Origin: Treponema sp. | GTDB lineage: Bacteria; Spirochaetota; Spirochaetia; Treponematales; Treponemataceae | Direction of reading: 5' to 3' | NCBI GenBank assembly: GCA_024691265.1 | Contig: JAILNT010000138.1 | Span: 1 to 9,888 of the forward strand | Length of the DNA stretch: 9,888 bases | Translations under genes and position numbers: made by a program | In this document: positions 6,222 to 9,888 of the stretch, one piece after another | How the letters are laid out: the number at the start of each line of letters is the position of its first letter | How positions within the stretch are numbered: position 1 is the first letter of the stretch | The notes under the pieces: generated by a model | Seen by the model: the letters and a program-made list of their open reading frames with translations, nothing else | Told to the model about the DNA's origin: nothing | Databases searched by the model: none

Positions 6222-6560
6222 ATGTCAAAGAAGATTTATGTTGGCAATCTCAACTATGCCACAACAGAAGAGACACTGAGCAACTTGTTTGCACAGTACG
6301 GTGAAGTAGCATCTGTAGCAGTTATCAAGGACCGCTTCACTCAGCAGTCTAAGGGTTTTGGCTTCGTAGAGATGGCTGACGATTCTGCAGCAGATGCAGC
6401 AATCACAGTGTTGAACGGAAAGGAAATAGACGGACGCCGTGTTCGTGTAAATGAAGCTGAGAATAAGCCTCGTACTCAACGTCCTCGTTTTAATGACCGT
6501 GGAGAACACCGTGCACGTGGAGAGCATAGTGAGCGTAATTATAGCGGAGAACGCTACTAA
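6222..6560 (+). CDS. Small RRM-type RNA-binding protein
   Basis: A 112-residue protein with one RNA recognition motif over about residues 4-80, presumably binding single-stranded RNA in the cytoplasm. RNP2 is IYVGNL (5-10) and RNP1 is KGFGFVEM (44-51), with the aromatic residues Tyr6, Phe46 and Phe48 in place for base stacking. The tail (about 80-112) is rich in Arg, Gly, Asn and Glu, repeats RGEH twice, and has no fold I recognise. Similar proteins occur in cyanobacteria, Bacteroidetes and spirochaetes, some of them cold-induced. Codon use is more GC-rich than in the M28 gene next door, with many CGT/CGC arginine codons, as expected for a highly expressed gene. It has its own promoter, a long leader and a strong terminator, so it is a single-gene unit. 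The RNA targets cannot be told from sequence. Confidence 0.93.
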   Translation: MSKKIYVGNLNYATTEETLSNLFAQYGEVASVAVIKDRFTQQSKGFGFVEMADDSAADAAITVLNGKEIDGRRVRVNEAENKPRTQRPRFNDRGEHRARGEHSERNYSGERY

Positions 6561-6576
6561 TTTATAGATAATATGG

Positions 6577-6610
6577 AAAGGTCTGCTTGTGTAAAATGCA
6601 GACCTTTTTT
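6577..6610 (+). terminator. Strong rho-independent terminator after the RRM gene
   Basis: AAAGGTCTGC (6577-6586) and GCAGACCTTT (6598-6607) form a perfect 10-bp stem with an 11-nt loop; the U-tract runs over 6605-6610. It works in the plus direction only. The ATG of the next plus-strand gene is 14 nt past the U-tract. Confidence 0.92.
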
Positions 6611-6624
6611 ATTTTGTAAATAAT

Positions 6625-7506
6625 ATGCCTTCTTTTTTACCTTCTGAATTTAGTTTATTTATTGCACCAAATACTGATAGAAAAGCTTTCATACAAAAAT
6701 ATCTTGCCGATAGAGGCGTAAATTCTGTAATAGTTCCAATAGATGGAAAAAATCATATTTTAGTACGTTTTGCTCAAACTTCTTATTCACCACAATTCAA
6801 ATTAAAAACGGTTTTATGCCATTATGACAGGGTAGAAAATAGTCCTGGAGCAAATGATAATAGTGCTGCATGTTTTCAACTAATGGATTGGGCAGTTAGA
6901 CTTTCTAAATACAATGGCATTCATAATGTAAGACTTTTTTTTACAGATGGAGAAGAACTTGGGGGACATGGAGGAATAACAAAACAAGGTGCCTTTGGTC
7001 TTGCGTCTTTATATCGAAAATTGGGAATAACAAAAGACGATGTATATGTTTTTGATAGTTGCGGAAGAGGTAATATAGCTGTTATGTCACAAAAGTATCT
7101 GCCTTTCAAAGGTAATACAGCTCTCAAAAAACAATTTTTTGATTTATGTTCCAGAACAGAAAATCTATTAAGGGCAGCCTGTCCTAATAGCTGGTATTCT
7201 TTACCAATGCCTTATAGCGATAATGCCGGTTTTTTAGCCTGTGGAATACCAGCTGTTGTAATAACAATGTTGCCAGCAATAGAAGTGGAACAATATGCAA
7301 AATCTTTAATGATGAGTAAAGACTTGGAAAAAGCTATTTTAAATCCTGCTGATAAAAATAGTGTTTATTATAAACCTTATTTACCAGTAACTTGGAAAAT
7401 GTTCCACACTCCTAATGACAATATAGAGAACCTTACACAAGAAAGCTTTACCATAATGGCACGTATTCTTGATGCATTGGCTCTCTCTTATACTGTAGCT
7501 TTATAA
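6625..7506 (+). CDS. M28-family zinc metallopeptidase (aminopeptidase-like), cytoplasmic
   Basis: A 293-residue protein with the full active-site set of M28 (aminopeptidase Y/S-type) peptidases. His66 and Asp68 lie in CHYDRV, and the bridging Asp78 lies in SPGANDNSA. Glu110 and Glu111 lie in TDGEELGGHG, where the first is the likely catalytic base and the second a metal ligand. Asp144 lies in VFDSCGRGN and His261 in FHTPNDN. It is therefore predicted to be an active two-zinc exopeptidase; the substrate is unknown. There is no signal peptide or membrane segment, so it should act in the cytoplasm, whereas many M28 enzymes are exported. An in-frame stop at 6592 precedes the ATG at 6625, the first ATG available. 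No Shine-Dalgarno is present, and the start follows the RRM terminator directly. Only a weak promoter-like pair (TTGTGT, 17 nt, TATTTT) overlaps that terminator. The 3' end faces marC. Confidence 0.85.
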   Translation: MPSFLPSEFSLFIAPNTDRKAFIQKYLADRGVNSVIVPIDGKNHILVRFAQTSYSPQFKLKTVLCHYDRVENSPGANDNSAACFQLMDWAVRLSKYNGIHNVRLFFTDGEELGGHGGITKQGAFGLASLYRKLGITKDDVYVFDSCGRGNIAVMSQKYLPFKGNTALKKQFFDLCSRTENLLRAACPNSWYSLPMPYSDNAGFLACGIPAVVITMLPAIEVEQYAKSLMMSKDLEKAILNPADKNSVYYKPYLPVTWKMFHTPNDNIENLTQESFTIMARILDALALSYTVAL

Positions 7507-7508
7507 AA

Positions 7509-8141
7509 TTAGATAAGGGCTTTTATAAAGCCTGCTTTTGCAAGTCCATCTATAATAAGTTGGACAGCAAGACCTGCAAGAATAAGTCCCATTATTTTTT
7601 CAAGAACAAACATACCTGTAGTTCCAATTAAACGTAAAATAATAGAACCGCATCTTAAAGCAATCATTTCGACTATAAGTGCCAATATAACTGCTAATGC
7701 AAGAAGGCCATACATTGGAGTTGTAAAGTCTTCTGCAGAAACTTGCATCATTATAGTAGTAATCATACCAGGTCCTGCAATAAGAGGAGTTGCAAGAGGA
7801 AATACTGCAACCATCATAGAATCCTGAGGGTCAATACTTGATGCTGGAGTTGTTCTAGAACGAGGTTTACTTTGAATCATTTCAAAAGCAATAGTGAAAA
7901 ATATAACTCCGCCAGAAATATAGAATGCACTTGGACTTATTCCAAAAAATCCTAAAAGAAGTCTTCCAAAAACTACAAAAATAAGGAGAACAATGCCTGC
8001 AACAAGAATAGCTCTGTGAACAACTTTTTTTCTTGTTTGCATATCAAATTCGCCTGTAACCGCTAAAAAAGAGGGAATACTTCCTATTGGGTCAACAATA
8101 AGAAGTAATGTAAAAAACTGTTGTAAAAATTGTGTAAGCAT
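7509..8141 (-). CDS. MarC family (UPF0056) integral membrane protein
   Basis: A 210-residue inner-membrane protein with about six hydrophobic segments, near residues 5-27, 45-66, 70-89, 111-131, 143-163 and 182-203. Family signatures are visible: VDPIGSIPSFL (16-26) at the first segment, PLATPLIAGPGMITT (115-129) in the middle, and LEKIMGLILAGLAVQ (180-194) near the end. Family length is about 200-220, so it appears complete. The function of MarC proteins is not settled; an early link to multiple antibiotic resistance in E. coli was not upheld, so a resistance role should not be assumed. The ATG at 8141 has no Shine-Dalgarno and no clear promoter. The gene starts about 40 nt beyond the efp terminator and may rely on read-through. 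Its stop codon lies 2 bp from that of the convergent M28 gene. Confidence 0.9.
   Translation of the reverse strand: MLTQFLQQFFTLLLIVDPIGSIPSFLAVTGEFDMQTRKKVVHRAILVAGIVLLIFVVFGRLLLGFFGISPSAFYISGGVIFFTIAFEMIQSKPRSRTTPASSIDPQDSMMVAVFPLATPLIAGPGMITTIMMQVSAEDFTTPMYGLLALAVILALIVEMIALRCGSIILRLIGTTGMFVLEKIMGLILAGLAVQLIIDGLAKAGFIKALI
7518..7532. terminator. Possible weak bidirectional terminator at the convergent gene ends
   Basis: GGCTTT (7518-7523) and AAAGCC (7527-7532) form a 6-bp stem with a 3-nt loop inside the last codons of marC, a few bases past the M28 gene's stop. U-rich tracts on either side are poor. It is the only candidate terminator for this convergent pair. Confidence 0.3.
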
Positions 8142-8182
8142 AATATTTATTGTTTTATAAAAAGAATTGGGCTTGTTATGCG

Positions 8183-8222
8183 AAAAAAAAGCCTGCTTAG
8201 CTCTTTTTAGAACAGCAGGCTT
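8183..8222 (-). terminator. Rho-independent terminator after efp
   Basis: Minus strand: AAGCCTGCT (8214-8222) pairs with AGCAGGCTT (8189-8197) around a 16-nt loop, followed by a run of U (8183-8190, the first two in the stem). It lies about 30 nt past the efp stop codon, before marC. Confidence 0.9.
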
Positions 8223-8253
8223 CTCTAATTCAATAATTTATAGTTTATATAAA

Positions 8254-8829
8254 TTATTTCTTGTCCTTTGCACGTTCAACGAATGAACCATCACGTGTAT
8301 CAATAACGATGCGGTCATCTGTGTTGCAGAACAATGGAACCTTTACTTCGATTCCTGTATCGAGTGTAGCAGGCTTTGTTGATTTTCCTGATGTATCACC
8401 CTTGATTCCTGGTTCACAGTATGTGATTGTGCGTGTAATATTGATAGGAAGTTCAACACCTACAGCCTTTCCGTTGTAGTATGTAATTGTGATTGGGTAA
8501 TCATCATCTGGAGAAATATAACCTGCGTTATCTCCGAGGTCTTCCTTTGTAAGGAGGATATCATCATATGTTTCCTGGTCGAGGAAGTGGAAGTCGTCTC
8601 CATCAATATAAGAAAGGTTTACTGCCTTTTCTTCCAATTCAACTTCTTCAAACTTTTCGCCTGCATCAAGACCGAGATCCTGTGTTCCACCTGTAACAAT
8701 GTTCTTTACACGAAGCTGGGAAACGCGTCCTGCACGTCCTGATTTCTGTCCCAACATGCGCTGTACGATGAAAGGTGAGCCTTCATACATGAAAGCTGTT
8801 CCTACTCTGATTTCATTTGTCTGTAACAT
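8254..8829 (-). CDS. efp: Elongation factor P, arginine-type (rhamnosylation site Arg32)
   Basis: EF-P binds between the P and E sites and helps the ribosome form difficult peptide bonds, above all in polyproline stretches. At 191 residues it has normal length, with an N-terminal KOW-like domain (about 1-64) followed by two OB-fold domains. The last carries the family signature EPGIKGDTSG...KPATLDTG (about 138-158) and VKVPLF. The tip loop is SGRAGRV, placing Arg32 where E. coli-type EF-P has the lysine that receives beta-lysine. Arg at this position is the mark of EF-P activated by EarP with dTDP-L-rhamnose, and an earP gene lies directly upstream in the same direction. The start is the usual family start. 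Only a weak AAAGAGA purine stretch precedes it. Confidence 0.97.
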   Translation of the reverse strand: MLQTNEIRVGTAFMYEGSPFIVQRMLGQKSGRAGRVSQLRVKNIVTGGTQDLGLDAGEKFEEVELEEKAVNLSYIDGDDFHFLDQETYDDILLTKEDLGDNAGYISPDDDYPITITYYNGKAVGVELPINITRTITYCEPGIKGDTSGKSTKPATLDTGIEVKVPLFCNTDDRIVIDTRDGSFVERAKDKK

Positions 8830-8854
8830 AGTTCGTATCTCTTTAAAAAAAAGT

Positions 8855-8884
8855 ATTGTATGATATACATTAACGTATTTTCAT
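8855..8884 (-). promoter_or_regulatory. Possible promoter of efp overlapping the earP stop codon
   Basis: Minus strand: -10 box TACAAT (8855-8860), 18-nt spacer and a partial -35 box ATGAAA (8879-8884) overlapping the earP stop codon. It would let efp be made in excess of earP. The -10 box is good and the -35 poor; efp may also be co-transcribed with earP, since the intergenic gap is only 51 bp. Confidence 0.4.
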
Positions 8885-9888
8885 TTGAATTGCAACCGGG
8901 ATATATAATCAAGAAGATTTTCAGCCATATTTCCATTTTCTATAAGTTTTTCAGAAAAAATATGAAAAGTTTTTTTTATGCTATTATAATGTTCAAGAAT
9001 TTGAAAAATAAGAGTTTCTTCTTTTTCAATATTTGGAAAATCTTTATTGTATTCTAGCATAAGCTCTGAATATATTTTATATTCATCTTCTGAAAAATAT
9101 TCTTTCATTCTTTCAAGTAAAGCTTTAGCTTTTACAGTTTGCCATTCATCTTCCTGGGGATATGCATGCCAGATGAAAGGAAGACCTGCAAGACAAGCCC
9201 TTGAAAGAGAATCTTCACCCCGAATAAAATTAAAATTAGAAAAGCAAAGCTCTTTATCCCAATCTTCTTGTTTTAGGAAAGGCAGTTCTTTTATTTCAAA
9301 AGGTTTATTCTGATGATTCCATGCATTCTTAAAAGGAATAAGACTTTTTCCGGCTGCAAGAATAACTTGTATCTTAAAATTTGGATTTTCTTTTCTTTTT
9401 TCGTTTTGATATTTTTCAAATGCTTTTACAACTGGCAAAAAATCTCTTTCATAACTAAATATGGTTATTGTAAATAAGTCTTTATTTTCTATTTTAGAAA
9501 AGCCTTCTTTTCTTGCCTTTATAAAATCCTTGTCTAAAGTAAGACCTCCAGTTTTATTAGTAAAACCTGGCATAAAATTTATTTTCTTTACCCTTGCAGA
9601 ACGGGTTGCACTTTTTAAAAGATGAAAGTCATCTGCCCAATCTTCTGCCGTAAGATATTCAACATTTATTATATGTGAAATATTTTCTATTTTTTCATCG
9701 AATAAAAGTCTTTCAAGCCATTCTGGTCTGCCGCATTGAAAGCATTCCAGAATAACATGGGGAGGATTTTCTCTGAAGGCTTGTAAACATGTTTTATCAT
9801 CATTCCAGTCGTATATAATAAAGCCATATTTTTCCTGTACAGATAAATCTTTATCAATGTCCTTAGCCATCATAGAAAAAGATTCAAG
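8881..9888 (-). CDS. earP: EF-P arginine rhamnosyltransferase EarP (DUF2331), N-terminus outside window
   Basis: EarP is a GT-B glycosyltransferase that moves L-rhamnose from dTDP-rhamnose to Arg32 of EF-P in the cytoplasm. Numbered from the Met at 9873, visible family signatures are PHVILECFQCGRPE (38-51), NVEYLTAEDW (70-79), MPGFTNKTGGL (101-111), FIRGEDSLSRACLAG (216-230) and PFIWHAYPQ (232-240). Glu220 in RGEDS corresponds to the glutamate reported as essential in the donor-binding pocket of pseudomonad EarP. The frame stays open for five more codons to the right edge. Comparison with remembered proteobacterial EarP suggests about 45 N-terminal residues lie outside the window, among them the acidic catalytic residues of the DNxGDIG motif. 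The Met at 9873 is therefore an internal residue and not the start. efp, its substrate, is immediately downstream. Confidence 0.93.
   Translation of the reverse strand, partial: LESFSMMAKDIDKDLSVQEKYGFIIYDWNDDKTCLQAFRENPPHVILECFQCGRPEWLERLLFDEKIENISHIINVEYLTAEDWADDFHLLKSATRSARVKKINFMPGFTNKTGGLTLDKDFIKARKEGFSKIENKDLFTITIFSYERDFLPVVKAFEKYQNEKRKENPNFKIQVILAAGKSLIPFKNAWNHQNKPFEIKELPFLKQEDWDKELCFSNFNFIRGEDSLSRACLAGLPFIWHAYPQEDEWQTVKAKALLERMKEYFSEDEYKIYSELMLEYNKDFPNIEKEETLIFQILEHYNSIKKTFHIFSEKLIENGNMAENLLDYISRLQFK

Noticed and set aside
6116..6304. 62-residue plus-strand frame over the RRM leader as an upstream peptide
   Set aside because: It overlaps the RRM coding region in another frame, has no ribosome-binding site and shows no protein-like features. 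The region is better explained as an untranslated leader.
6225..6527. 100-residue minus-strand frame opposite the RRM gene
   Set aside because: It is the antisense shadow of a well-supported gene, with no motif, and no promoter or ribosome-binding site that I could see.
8860..9313. Plus-strand frames of 65 and 88 residues opposite earP
   Set aside because: Their Phe/Lys-rich and Ser-rich translations are typical of the complement of AT-rich coding sequence, and earP is well supported here.
1..9888. Mobile element, prophage, CRISPR or toxin-antitoxin system
   Set aside because: I found no transposase, integrase, repeat array, terminal inverted repeats or small paired genes. Every long frame is explained by a housekeeping or common family protein.

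Overview
The window comes from an AT-rich bacterial chromosome and most likely from a treponeme-type spirochaete. That assignment is an inference. It rests on low G+C, a long-form GlyA, a one-domain RRM RNA-binding protein with an Arg-rich tail, and an EarP/EF-P pair carrying arginine at the modification site. No database search was possible. Almost all of it is housekeeping sequence. I see no insertion sequence, phage gene, CRISPR array, tRNA or rRNA.

Layout, left to right. 1-1500 (minus) is one continuous reading frame that runs off the left edge. It encodes an exported M16 (insulinase/pitrilysin-type) protein with no HxxEH zinc motif in its first domain. Next on the minus strand are gltX (glutamyl-tRNA synthetase, start re-assigned to 3148), glyA (long-form serine hydroxymethyltransferase) and hslO (Hsp33 redox chaperone). 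hslO fires divergently from a plus-strand RRM protein gene, which has a leader of about 150 nt that may be structured. A strong terminator closes the RRM gene, and a plus-strand M28-family metallopeptidase follows at once. That gene converges with marC (minus), leaving 2 bp between their stop codons. Upstream of marC lie efp (EF-P) and earP (EF-P arginine rhamnosyltransferase), both minus. earP runs off the right edge and lacks its N-terminal part here.

Most genes look like single transcription units with their own signals. Rho-independent terminators follow gltX, hslO, the RRM gene and efp. Sigma70-type promoters with a 17-nt spacer can be read for gltX, glyA, hslO and the RRM gene. The one clear functional pairing is earP-efp: the glycosyltransferase and its substrate are adjacent, and EF-P has Arg32 in an SGR context. 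Together they should relieve ribosome stalling at polyproline. gltX and glyA supply translation and one-carbon metabolism, and Hsp33 guards against oxidative unfolding.

Points most worth a second look: the M16 protein without its zinc motif; the hslO promoter, whose spacing predicts a leaderless mRNA; the leader of the RRM gene; and a split between genes with good Shine-Dalgarno sites (gltX, glyA) and genes with none (the M16-like gene, hslO, the M28 gene, marC). I found no convincing, wholly undescribed multi-gene system.
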